Assembly: GCF_000003605.2 (NCBI RefSeq)
Contig: NW_003107089.1
Span: 1,456,079 to 1,504,129 of the forward strand
Direction: 5' to 3'
Source of the DNA: Saccoglossus kowalevskii
Taxonomy: Eukaryota; Hemichordata; Enteropneusta; Harrimaniidae
DNA: 48,051 bases
In this document: positions 12,051 through 23,210 of the stretch, piece after piece
How positions within the stretch are numbered: the first letter of the stretch is position 1
How the letters are laid out: each line of letters opens with the position of its first letter
Notes under the pieces: generated by a model
The model's input: the letters and a program-made list of their open reading frames with translations, nothing else
Told to the model about the DNA's origin: nothing
Database searches by the model: none
Program-made: the position numbers and the translations under genes

Positions 12051-13298
12051 GAATTGACTTTGACGTATACCCTCACATATACAGCTGTCTTTAATATTGT
12101 CATCATCCATACGCTGATATACTGACCTTTGAACCCGACAGGGAGTTCTTGATCATGTACAAAACAACTGGTTTGATACGTTCCTAAATTATTCGTTGTT
12201 AAGAAAAGCTTATAGCATGACTTTAGTTAATACATGGCGTGCATAAAATTACATTTAAACGAAAAGGAATACGTATGGTTTGATTACAGATTACCCCATC
12301 CACAAACTCACAAATGTCGGTTGTGACGTGCGTACCCGGTCTTATATTCTCTTTAGTTGCGGCATCCTTCGTGTACAAAAATAGGTTATCGATATATATG
12401 TCTTTTGATGAATGATTAATTATCTATTATGAAAATCGATTAAAATGACCGAACTGAAGATGCGGAACGTGCTATTGCTATTGATGACGTCACTGGAGAT
12501 TGGGTTTAATCGCGTGTCAAGCAAGGCATTAAATACGACATTTAGAGACAAACAAACGAGTGCGGTTGGCTGATGTTATCTATGCGATTCCGTGGAACGT
12601 AATCTTTGTCTTTGACTTCTAATGTTGACTCGTTTTTCGCAAAACTCCTTAACAAAATTAATAAGACTCAGTGGGTGCTAACTTCACGAATGTTGCTTGA
12701 CCAGTTCAATTCGTCGTTATATTTCGAAATTTGGGAGATCGGGAAAGTTTGTAGGCCGTTACAACTACTATTCTCAGTGACTTTTCAGGTGCCAAGCGTT
12801 TCATTGATAGATTGATTTTGGTGAAATAAATTAACGGAGACAAGTAGATAAGTGAATATTATTGGAAGATGTTCGTGGTTACACAAATCCAACAGATATA
12901 TCGCTGATGGCTGCATTGCGTTGACAGAAACCTCAAAATAACGCAGAGTTAATGGAGAATGTAATCGCATCCGGGGATAACACTCGGTACGAATGAAATC
13001 GACACGTGGCTAACTTTGAAATAAACATTGACGTAGAACAAAAATACATTTGGAATACTACACATCTGTAACTGGCGGATATATACGGTGCCCGTTTGAA
13101 CAATTATTGGGAGACGGAAAGTCAACGCGAGGGTAAAATTACATCGTGTTATCGTTATAATAATACACTGATATGATGAAACACAGTCCCTGTGGATGAA
13201 AGCAATGCTTTTGAGAATCGTGTCGCTGAAGGCTGAAATCAACTGCCCCATCATTTAGCCTGTCAATTCCTGCAGAATTATTATTAATGTATTTCTTT
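11045..13298. other. Intergenic, nothing recognised
   Basis: No exon, RNA gene or convincing transposon was recognised apart from the right arm of the inverted repeat near 12008-12050. The open frames are short; the longest is a 101-codon minus frame at 12949-13254 without recognisable motifs. Confidence 0.4.
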
Positions 13299-14888
13299 GC
13301 CTGTATTCATGTGTAGATACAAATCTGACACTTGCATTCATGTATGGAGAATATAATCACACACGTGTACTCATATTCAGACCATTATCATACACTTTTC
13401 ATACAGGGATTATAATGACACACTTGTATTCATATGGAGATTGTAATCACACATTTGTATTCATATGGAAATATAATCACAGACTTGTATTCATATGGAA
13501 ACTATAATCATACATTTGTATTCATATGGAAATTATAATCACACACTTATATTCACATGGAGATTATAATCATACATTTGTATTCATATGAAAATTATAA
13601 TTATACATTTGTATTCACATAGAAATTATACTCTACACTTGTATTCATATGGAAATTATAATCATACCCTTGTATTCATATGAAAATTATAATCATACAT
13701 TTATATTCATATGGAAATTATACTCTACACTTGTATTCATATGGAAATTATAATCACACACTTATATTTATATGGAGATTATAATCATACATTTTTATTC
13801 ATATGGAAATTATAATCACACCCTTGTATTCATATGAAAATTATAATCATNNNNNNNNNNNNNNNNNNNNNNNNNNNNNNNNNNNNNNNNNNNNNNNNNN
13901 TTGTATTCATATGAAAATTATAATCATACATTTATATTCATATGGAAATTATACTCTACACTTGTATTCATATGGAAATTATAATCACACACTTATATTT
14001 ATATGGAGATTATAATCATACATTTTTATTCATATGGAAATTATAATCACACCCTTGTATTCATATGAAAATTATAATCATACCCTTGTATTCATATGGA
14101 GATTGTAATCACACATTTGTATTCATATGGAAATTATAATCACAGACTTGTATTCATATGGAAACTATAATCATACATTTGTGTTCATATGGAAATTATA
14201 ATCACACACTTATATTCATATGAAAATTATAATCATACATTTGTATTCATATGGAAATTATAATCACACACTTATATTTATATGGAGATTATATTCATAC
14301 CCTTGTATTCATATGGAGATTATAATCATACCCTTGTATTCATATGGAGATTATATTCATACCCTTGTATTCATATGGAAATTATAATCACACACTTCTA
14401 TTCATATGAAAATTATAATCATACATTTGTATTCATATGGAAATTATAATCACACACTTATATTTATATGGAGATTATATTCATACCCTTGTATTCATAT
14501 GGAGATTATAATCATACCCTTGTATTCATATGGAGATTATATTCATACCCTTGTATTCATATGGAGATTATAATCATACCCTTGTATTCATATGGATATT
14601 ATATTCATACCCTTGTATTCATATAGAGATTATAATCATACCCTTGTATTTAAATGGAGATTATATTCATACCCTTGTATTCATATGGAGATTATAATCA
14701 TACACTTGTATTCATATGAAAATTATATTCATATCCTTGTATTCATATGGAAATTATAATCATACCCTTGTATTCATATGAAAATTATAATTATACATTT
14801 GTATTCATGTGGAAGTTATACTCTACACTTGTATTCACATGGAAATTATAATCACACACTTATATTTATATGGAGATTATAATCATAT
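13299..14888. repeat. 31-bp minisatellite array with higher-order structure
   Basis: About fifty imperfect copies of a 31-base unit run head to tail. The common form is TTGTATTCATATGGARATT followed by ATAATCAYACMC. Variants differ at a few positions (GGA/GAA/AAA after CATATG, TATTTATATGG, ACTCTACAC). The first copies near 13299-13420 are the most diverged. Variants recur in blocks: the six-unit pattern around 14269 repeats near 14457, a shift of about 186 bases. Because 31 is not a multiple of three, the array is unlikely to encode a repeated peptide. A 50-N gap interrupts it. Confidence 0.95.
13851..13900. other. Assembly gap (50 N) inside the minisatellite
   Basis: Exactly 50 N, a placeholder length. 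The 181 bases before the gap (13670-13850) are identical to the 181 after it (13901-14081), which suggests overlapping contig ends that were not merged. True missing sequence may be zero or negative. Confidence 0.95.
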
Positions 14889-14947
14889 ACTCATACGCAT
14901 GCTTGGCCCATTAGGTTAATTATAATTTTAATATTTAGTAACATTCA

Positions 14948-14958
14948 AATATGGCGGC
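14948..14958 (+). promoter_or_regulatory. YY1-like site over a start codon
   Basis: AATATGGCGGC matches the YY1 consensus AANATGGCGGC. In animals this site often overlaps the initiator ATG or the region just downstream of transcription start. Here it spans the ATG at 14951 of a candidate first exon. The match is seen in the sequence; the regulatory role is inferred. Confidence 0.45.
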
Positions 14959-15010
14959 TAGCGGACATGTGCAATTGGATTACTCGTTATTAATGTCGGC
15001 GTGTCGTATG
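14951..15010 (+). CDS. Candidate first coding exon (MAASGHVQ...)
   Basis: ATG at 14951 has A at -3 and G at +4. The 20 codons begin MAASGHVQLDYS and end with CRM, directly followed by a strong donor (CGTATG|GTAAGAATG, GT at 15011). The splice phase is 0. The exon is markedly GC-richer than the minisatellite that ends ~60 bases upstream, and a YY1-like element covers the start codon, a common arrangement at animal housekeeping genes. I could not find a convincing second exon downstream and do not recognise the protein. Confidence 0.4.
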
Positions 15011-16518
15011 GTAAGAATGTAGACAACTACACCGCGCTTCATGGAAAATTGATTTACGATAACTGCCCTCGTTAACATTTATAACCTCATATTATTAAAT
15101 GTGGACGACCACAACACACTCCACAGGAAACATTATTTACGATAATATGAGCGACAAAGTCTCAACGTCCCCATAAACATTTATAACCTTCAACATTTAA
15201 TGGCATGTATATATTTCGTTAAACAACCACACCAGGTTCCATGTGTGCCAGAAGCAACCATTATTACCACGGAGGTATCACGATGCCGACTAACCCAGTA
15301 GGAGTTGGTAGGGAACATCAATAGAAATGTACACAAGTTTCTACAAAAAATGGGTTTATTACCTCATTGATTGAACGGAACTGGAGAATGTTTGAACCTT
15401 TGAGTCGATGCCGCAAAAATTGCAAACATTTTATGACGTGTGTCGTGAACATTATTTATGCAAGGAAATCCAACAACTTTATTGTTCGGGTCAGAGGCTA
15501 TTCAACATGGATATAGTAGAGCAAATACAATGTATAATCCTGGGATTTAGTGTGTCGTTGAAGGATTGTGTGAATGATTATTTTCATTTGTGTGTTCACC
15601 GTTCATTCTGATCGATATCATAGGAAGAGCAACCCCACTCTTAGTCCCACTTTATCCACTTTATCCTGGTTGGTTTTATCTAGTATAGTAAAAGAGAAAT
15701 GGACACAATTCCCACAATCCGGTGGGGAGGGGGTCCTTTGTACTTGTAACGAATAGTTGGACTAGTTAGTCGCTGGTGGGGTCGTCCCGGGGTGACTTCT
15801 ATCTTCGGTAAAATCGTGCTGTTATCATGACAATATGTGCAACAGTCAGCTCTGCTCCACACAGAGTTGTAAAACCTAGCTAGTACTCAATAATGAACAA
15901 CAAAAAAGGATACATCTAACATTGAAACATATTGTCCCCAGAGCTGATAGATGGTTGTTGTCGCGTACAATGCGGCGATTGATCACCGGACCGATCCCTT
16001 CTAAATGTGACGTCAAATTCAGCAATTTTCAATTGTAATATTGGTTTCCATAGTTACAGTTATTTTGACAAATTGTTGGAACATAAATGGCAAGCTTTTT
16101 ACTTTGAGTTCGATCGATTATGGTCGATATTATTTTGTTGTCTCGTTGCTACCAGCTAATATATGAATATATGAATATTCCTATTGCAGCATTTCCATTT
16201 AGTCATAGGTAATAAGTATATGCTAAATACGAACATAATCTCACGTTTGTACATGACCGAGTACTGAGGTCACATTATAAATGCATCGTCGTCACTCACG
16301 GCAAATAAGTACAATTTATCGTATCTTTAGTTTCGGAAGAATAAACCTATTGTTTTGACAATTATTTTCAAGTGGTTCGTTGCACCTTTTCGACTGTGTT
16401 ATAGACCTGTATCTGTCACCACTTTGTTTCGTTTAGAAATTTTGCCTCCTATCATTCGCAGCACTAGTGTGAGTATTCGTTTTATTTTCAACATGTTCAT
16501 CATTGTACACATTAGCTA
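15011..16518. other. Possible intron or intergenic, nothing recognised
   Basis: If the exon at 14951 is real this would be its first intron. One acceptor-like site, CCTATTGCAG near 16190, is followed by only a few bases before a GTAATA, so no exon is called. No repeat was recognised. Confidence 0.3.
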
Positions 16519-16763
16519 TAAATCGCGCCCTCTAGCGACCAGTCATCCTGTGACGTAATAATAAAGGAAGATCGTTTACATGGTCAAAATTGTCTGGCAC
16601 AGTCTTCATTCTATGTAAATGAATGTTTTAGGAAGATTATATTACGAATGACGAACGGCGTAACTACTAAATACGCATGTCGTATCGAACGACTTGGTTA
16701 CTTTCAACCATCTACGTAATTTTGACGTCATTGTAGCGGTTCGTCGATAGAGGGCGCGACTTA
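16519..16763. mobile_element. TA-flanked MITE with ~25-bp terminal inverted repeats
   Basis: The left end reads TAAATCGCGCCCTCTAGCGA and the reverse complement of the right end reads TAAGTCGCGCCCTCTATCGA, two mismatches in 20, with weaker similarity continuing inward (both arms reach a TGACGT word). The element is about 245 bases and is flanked by TA on both sides (16517-16518 and 16764-16765), as expected for Tc1/mariner-type insertion, although a dinucleotide duplication is weak evidence. It has no coding capacity. The inverted-repeat core resembles a CTCF site. Confidence 0.75.
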
Positions 16764-16768
16764 TAGGA

Positions 16769-18820
16769 ATTGTCAATAACACACCATATTGTCTTCAAAA
16801 AATCCGTTCTGATAGTTTTATATTACAACTGTATTATTAATTATTTACAATATACATTCATTATTCAAATATCGAGCCTATGTACTACACTGCTCATAGA
16901 GAGAATAGAGAACATATGACATAGCTGTGTCCATACCTGGCAGCAACGACAGTTATTACTGAAACACACACTTGACTTGACTTCCTATATGACCCCATAA
17001 CCTGCTATAAATATTCACGAAGAATATGCCACTGGGGATAGGTCTGAATCTACGAGGTTACGAAATAGTTATCGAAATTCAAGTTTAAGTGTAACTCATA
17101 TACATCATACATGGCAACAAAAATACACAAAACCAAGTCCTAGTTCATATGCATGCGTGTTAGTGGAGCTATGTTATTGTAGTGTGTATGCGACTAAACG
17201 TCTGCGCGTAACTTGGCGTTTATTGGACAGTGGTCGACGCACGACGCATGCTCTCATTTCGATGATCCCTGTCACGACGTTATTTAGGCAGTGTCAGTTA
17301 TGTCGACTAATCCTATATCTATTAGACAACGCACGTAAAAGTTTGCTCTCAATGTGTCAGCTATGTATATTAAAATGACTGACAGTTTATTTAAGCTTCC
17401 GGATTTATTTATTATTGCATATTGCCACGAGATAATAACTTCAAGTATTACTTAACGCAGCAGTAACATTTTTTTAATAACCGGTGTTAATACTGATGAT
17501 GATATTGAAATTAAAAAGAAAATGGTGTTCTTGTCACAGGAATTTCATAGAAAGAAAACAAACAAAGCAAGTAAAAGCTTACTTGCCTGTACAATACTAG
17601 CTTGAATTGTTGAAATGTTTCCACAAGAGGAAGGTGCAACAAGACATGCGAGCCACGACGATGCCAATCTGCCACGTTACACCTGAGATCACCAAGCTTA
17701 CCCTAATTACATAGTCGTGGCAATAAAGATAGTTTCAGATCGGCCATGGTTCAATTCAATACCTGATTATTGGTTGTGAGCACGCACTTATAGTTTGGTC
17801 AGGGTTTATGTTCTAGCGAATAGCATGTGAATCGAAGAAAACGACATCAATTATCGGAGCCAAAGAATAACATTCATTGTTGTTCAGAAACAGTCTCGTC
17901 TAGAGGGCGTGGGGGGAATATGTCGTTTCTATTTGTCTCACTTCGGTGAATAATAGAACGTTATTTATTTCCTATGAGCGTTATGACACTATTTAATCAT
18001 GCACGCTAAGGGTACTCCTGCTACTGAGCTCCTGATTGATACTAGCCATTCACACGTTTTGTCTGCGAGGCAATAAGATGAATGTGTGTAGAAATCGGGC
18101 AATAGATCTGTTTACGCTTCGTTTGGTACTATGCGATATATCAACAGTGCGCAGATGGGGAACAGAACGATGCAATGTGACCAGCTTTACCAAGCTAAAT
18201 GCACAGAGTCCTGTTCGAAAGGATGTGATGAGTGTATTACGTGGTTAAATTTAGCCGCCAATTAGGAACAGTTTGCGGTACGTTGTTATACGTACATTGC
18301 ATGATTGGCACGTTTTAATTGTGCAAACATACCCGTCTTTCGATGAACTCTTTTCTATTATCCGCCCACGTACAACGCTAACGTACCGCTATTCAACACG
18401 AGTGAAAAATGGAATGTATACAATGCGGTTCACCTTTGGTGTCGGATGATCAGCGAAACGGAAGGTAGATATAGAACGTAGTGAATTTGAACGTGCTATC
18501 CCACGTACATGGATTGTCGCCATAGCAACCGTTATTACACCACCAGTCAATGTTTGTATATAAACGATAGCAGATTTTGAGAACGAGAGCGATAGTGTTA
18601 TATGTTGAACGTAATATCCGGCGACAATCTGCGCAGTCTCGGTCTCAAAACCTTCTAATTGGTCTAGTCGAAACATAGTCTCGTGAATTCCGCAAACTGT
18701 GATACACAACTAAGCTTTCCCATCCTTCACGCTGCGCTGTTTTAAACAGTCATCTTCAACGATCATCGCGTACAGATGCTGGAACTGCACCCGTGACTCG
18801 ACGGACCCAGTTACTCGAAT
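16769..18820. other. Intergenic, nothing recognised
   Basis: No gene or repeat recognised. A CTCF-like word (TCTAGAGGGCGT) occurs near 17899-17910. The minus frame at 18389-18709 (106 codons) shows no motif and no splice context. Confidence 0.35.
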
Positions 18821-18873
18821 ATGCATTGGTTTGTGCTCCCCCTCTATTTATGTGTGACGTTCCTGTCCCAGAG
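18821..18873 (+). CDS. Candidate first coding exon, signal-peptide-like
   Basis: ATG at 18821 opens 17 codons plus two bases, MHWFVLPLYLCVTFLSQ, ending at a very strong donor (CCCAGAG|GTAAGTAG, GT at 18874). The peptide is a plausible secretory signal with a hydrophobic core. The phase is 2. An open but ATG-less frame continues through 18882-19163, so readthrough or a different exon structure is possible. No protein family can be named from so short a segment. Confidence 0.3.
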
Positions 18874-19405
18874 GTAAGTAGTATCATGCACCTTTTCTTG
18901 AGTATGCAGCAGAATTCACTTTACACCATCTGTACTTAATAGATCATCAGTATTCACCTTCGGTCGATGGAAGTTTCGACCGAGATTTAGCGCAAGCTAG
19001 GCGTTGTGGGAGACTTAAACGCCAAACACAACTTCGACTGGGCGATATTCCTGGGTGTAGATTACAAAAACATACATTAAATAAGAGGTCAATAATTATC
19101 CAAAGATGGGACACATGGCTTTGCTTCTTCGACGCGTATACGTCCGGAGCAATACGTCGAATTGTGTGAGTACTTGTTCGGCATAAACACGTAATTTATC
19201 AATTATACGGAGGTCACCGGTCAAATTGAATATGATATTGACCAGCTTAGGTCTGAGAGCACGATTAACGCCGGACTATACAGAATCCATCGTTCATGTG
19301 TTATTAATTTTGTTAAAGTAATCGCAAAAATGCGATCATAAATTAGAAGTTGATTCGTATTTGTAGGTTTAATAACCCGTCACGTTAATGTCAGGACCAC
19401 ATTGC

Positions 19406-19408
19406 AAA

Positions 19409-19459
<51 letters not shown>

Positions 19460-19479
19460 AAAATAAATAAATAAATAAA
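19406..19479. repeat. (TAAA)n microsatellite
   Basis: About eighteen tandem AAAT/TAAA units with one interruption (AAAAAAT near 19460). Confidence 0.98.
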
Positions 19480-20663
19480 CATAAAAGCAATACTTATTAT
19501 TATTCCTCAGCAATATGTTATAATAAATAGATAAATTCGAAAGCTTAAATTAAATGCGATAAAAACTATCAGTCATTTTTAAATACCTACCCGACATATT
19601 GGAAACGGACTTTTACGTGCGTTGGCTAATAGAATTAGGATCACCAGGTTCAGACGACATAACTGCCACTGCTTATATCGCTAACAATTGTCACACCGCG
19701 ACGTATCTATTCGATATGGGACCCATACTCAGGCTACGTATACAGCGCGTGTAAGAATGTTTTTTTTTTATTTACGTGAAATTCTGTCGAGCTCATCTGG
19801 GTTGCTTCAATATTTAATGAATGTCTGCGTATATACTTATTGTTGTTGGTGAATAGGGATTGTTTTTACTAAAAGACGGAACGCGACTAGGATATTGTGC
19901 AGATCCCATGTAAGACTAGTATTGTTTTCTTAGATTGGTCTTTGCGAAGTTTGTCACACCGTCATCTCAGTATCGCCTATTTTAGTAGCTCGCTTCACAG
20001 ACGATCGATCGAATAATAGATAGATATACCATACAGTAGGGTGCATGGCAATTTATAAATAGGAATTGAGGAAATTTGGAGTTCATTACGGAAGCGTTGC
20101 ACGTTTACGTAATACGGAAACCATACGCCCAATATAATATCCAAAACTGCCGGGTGACGTCACCGGCGTTGCTGAGGAAAACTAAAGCAGCGTGCGTTAG
20201 GTTTTCAATGCAAAATATATTTCGAATCGCATTTCCAGGTCGATATCAACTGGAATTTTCTGAAACCATATTTATTGCTATATGCTTTGCAATTTTTACA
20301 TATTTTACTTTGTTGCATTCTTTATAATCTGCCCACGGGCATTTCACTTTTATCATGCCGCGACCATTGCGGGCTGTTCGCGTTCCGAGCCTCGCTTCTA
20401 CATTGACGGAACGCATCGACGGCGAATCGTACGTATCGTATCTTATCTTAGCAGTGAGCCTGAAAGCGTGGCTCGGAGCGCTAATTTGACAGCAATGGCC
20501 GCGGCTTGGTAAAGCTGATCGTCATGTACCCGCATATACCTTGTTGCTCATTACGATACACTGAACATGGTGTGATTTTGTTTTCATGATTTCACGCACT
20601 GTCAATTCTCTTCGCTCGTATGAACTGCCTAACACAATCGTGCCGTAGAGCAGATCGTCTCAA

Positions 20664-20693
20664 CATGGAGGTAAAAAAAGATTTACCTCCATG
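20664..20693. repeat. Perfect 12-bp stem hairpin
   Basis: CATGGAGGTAAA (20664-20675) is followed by a six-base loop and its exact reverse complement TTTACCTCCATG (20682-20693). Short perfect inverted repeats like this can be MITE cores or RNA hairpins; nothing nearby decides between them. Confidence 0.8.
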
Positions 20694-22094
20694 GTCCCAC
20701 CAATGCACCAAATCTCTACCATTATGTTAGCGTGCGACCAGCACCAATTACAAACGAATCGACCAGAATTCATCTCTCGCAATGTTCTCAACGTATTTTT
20801 TTTCTCATATGTCAAAATGATTTATATTTCTCAACCTACCATGCTTATTGCGACAGAAATAAATGTTCTCGTGTAATAGCTATCTTATGAATGAGTCGTT
20901 TGACGAGGATACTATCATTTTGTTAAATGGTCTAACTGTTTTTCAACATTATCTATCGAGAACGCCTCTCCCTATTGTTATGTCGCATCTTTTAAGAGCG
21001 GCGTCTTAAGTTACTCTCGAGTGAGAGGACTAAAGTGTCCATTGTGAGACGATAAAGAGAACGCATATTACACAAGAAAGGCGTTTCAATTGAATTCCTG
21101 TCACTATGGAAGTGAATTCTGTGGCCTTCAACTATGCGAACAAAATAAGTATCCCTTTCCTTCGCACAATAGGGTGATGGAAGTGTGAACAAGGGATCTA
21201 GACGTCACCGTGCAATCATGAGTACACCATGTGTCATATGACGGTCACACAATGACAAATATCACAGTCTTCTCTGTATACCATCTTTACCAACGACTTG
21301 TGATAGAAAATTATCATATCTCATATTTCTGCCTAGTGTACACCCGGGACAAGCATTCCAGCACAATATTCTTTTTTATCCAGATAAAAAAAAAATTCAC
21401 AGGCAGAATTGCGTGAAAATTATTGATTTACCATTGTGCTATACCTCAACTTGTTAGCTGATGACTTAATAAAACTAAAATCATGACTGATAAGGCACTT
21501 TTTATTATCTCTGTCTTTGCGGAAAAAATTGGTTTTAAAAGGCATTAAAAGTCTACATATATAGCACGTATTTTGCTGTAACACTGTTCGCCCATAGAAC
21601 AGTTCTAATAATAACGATGTTTTAGTTATATTTATCTACTTTTCTCTAAATGCGGTAATATACAACATCATGACGCTGTTTATGTTAATGTTACCATAAA
21701 ACATTATGACGAGGCTTCCACTTTAAGGTAAAATGATACTCGATTTTTATATACTGCTCCACAATACATTTTGATAAATCGTAAAAAAAATAATGCTGGC
21801 CAAGGTTATTTTTAACGAGTTAGAATTACCAAAATATGGTCAGTATTTTATCAATTGTTAAACTGTATACAAATACAAATTCCATGGGAACGAGTCCAGT
21901 GAGCCGTCACTTTATTTTACCAATTATCAACCCTACTTGTCAGAAAGCATACATTACAAGAAAAGTCGAGAAGTCTTTTCGTAAAGTGTGATTTTTTTAT
22001 GAAACGCCCGAGAATCCTAACGTTGTGAGCGAACTTTATCGATTGAGGGCAGCGATTCGAATTAGTCACACCTAGAAGTAGAAGGTGCCAGATA

Positions 22095-22809
22095 ATTGCT
22101 ACGTTTAAACTACCGTATTTTATCGGAGCTCTATGGCTCGAGCCGGTTCGGCTCCAATAAACCCTCGAGGTTAAACTCCGACAGGTTTACGCATATGGGC
22201 CGAAATCACGCCCTCAATCGTCTTCTTCAAGTAACCTCTCATCCCAATTATGGCGGAGACATAATCGTTTGTAGTTAATTTATTTGGCAGAGTAAAGAAA
22301 TACAGCGACAAAAACACGATACGCGACGGCGACGTGTTCTAACTTGGTTTATGTTGAAAACTGTTACACATATTACAACAGTTGAACAATCACAAGATGG
22401 TAATTTTTCATGACAATAACTTAAGTGAATAGGCTGTAACACATTCAGCGTATTTTAGCTGCCGTGTATCGTGTTTATTCGAAATACCCAAATCTATAAC
22501 ACCAGTGCATTGTCTCAGACTCATGGCTGCTTCTTTTTTTCTCCCAGCTCAACAACATCATGCCATGTAAATGAACAACAACAACTTGAAAAGTACAACA
22601 CCAAAATCGTTTTCAGCCATGTTGTTTTCATACTAAGTATTTCACGGCGCTGTTCCGTTCGGCTCTGGTCGAACTGAATTGAACTCTGGCAGATCTCGGC
22701 TCTGACTCGGGCCCCGAACGTGTAAACACATTGGAAAAAATCTCCTGTTAATCGGTGGGAGGAGCAGTAGTTCGGCTCCGATAGAATGCTGCCGTGTAAA
22801 CGTAGCAAT
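22095..22809. mobile_element. 715-bp non-autonomous DNA element with long terminal inverted repeats
   Basis: The left end begins ATTGCTACGTTTAAAC and the right end's reverse complement begins ATTGCTACGTTTACAC. Both continue after about ten variable bases into TTATCGGAGC or CTATCGGAGC. Similarity spans about 37 bases at each end. Subterminal words such as GTTTAC(A/G)CRT and GGGCCGA recur inverted further in. Target duplication is not clear: flanks are CCAGATA and AGATCGA, which share AGAT but not flush with the ends. No transposase frame exists inside, so the superfamily is undetermined. Confidence 0.7.
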
Positions 22810-22871
22810 AGATCGAACTATTTGTTTAATTTTCATCATCATCCAAGGATTACCTGGACGAATAAAGTCTT

Positions 22872-23210
22872 TCAGTAAAATAAAAAAAAAACATCTTTAA
22901 AGCTGGCACGAGAACTAATTCGAAGGGATAAATACATATGACTTCTTGTGGTTTGATGATTCATTGGAAAATCAGTCTTAATGTGTACAGTATGTCCAAA
23001 ATGTTTGTTATAGACTGCTTGACCGCTAATTAAAATAAAACGATCTGGGCAATCTTTAATTTCACGCACAGTTTGTTTACTCTCAATAGCGATGGATTCT
23101 ATCACTGAACAATCGTTTCGCATATTGTACGCAGACTCCAATTTCATTATTTTCTCGTTACATGGTCGGTCTAAATAAAAGACGTTAAAACCGAGTGGCA
23201 TGATGCACAC
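22872..23210 (-). CDS. Unrecognised open frame, possible exon or gene fragment
   Basis: A 112-codon minus-strand frame is open from a GTG at 23210 (the first ATG is four codons in). It has balanced composition with normal acidic and basic residues and many purine-first codons, unlike most AT-rich chance frames here. Segments include DRPCNEKIMKLESAY, DCPDRFILISGQAVYNKHFG and HTVHIKTDFPMNHQ. A possible acceptor (CATCTCCGTTAG) precedes the frame. The end degrades into a T-rich FFLFY tail, suggesting the coding part ends earlier or is a pseudogene. I do not recognise the family. Confidence 0.3.
   Translation of the reverse strand: MCIMPLGFNVFYLDRPCNEKIMKLESAYNMRNDCSVIESIAIESKQTVREIKDCPDRFILISGQAVYNKHFGHTVHIKTDFPMNHQTTRSHMYLSLRISSRASFKDVFFLFY

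Larger units (their letters stand above)
18874..22094. other. Intergenic or intronic, repeats only
   Basis: Contains the (TAAA)n tract at 19406 and the hairpin at 20664. No other repeat and no convincing exon was recognised. Confidence 0.3.

Noticed and set aside
13803-14015. Open frame through the minisatellite and gap
   Set aside because: It runs through placeholder Ns and a 31-bp repeat that shifts frame each unit, so it is not coding.
15680-15862. 60-codon minus frame with a CCTYC motif
   Set aside because: One isolated cysteine pair is not enough to call a zinc finger, and no further motif supports it.
18882-19163. 94-codon frame without ATG followed by GTGAGT
   Set aside because: The acceptor candidates are weak and frames of this length occur several times in the window without support.
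22531-22600. Strong acceptor (TTTTTTTCTCCCAG) followed by an open frame
   Set aside because: It lies inside the non-autonomous 715-bp element, has no donor and encodes low-complexity residues.
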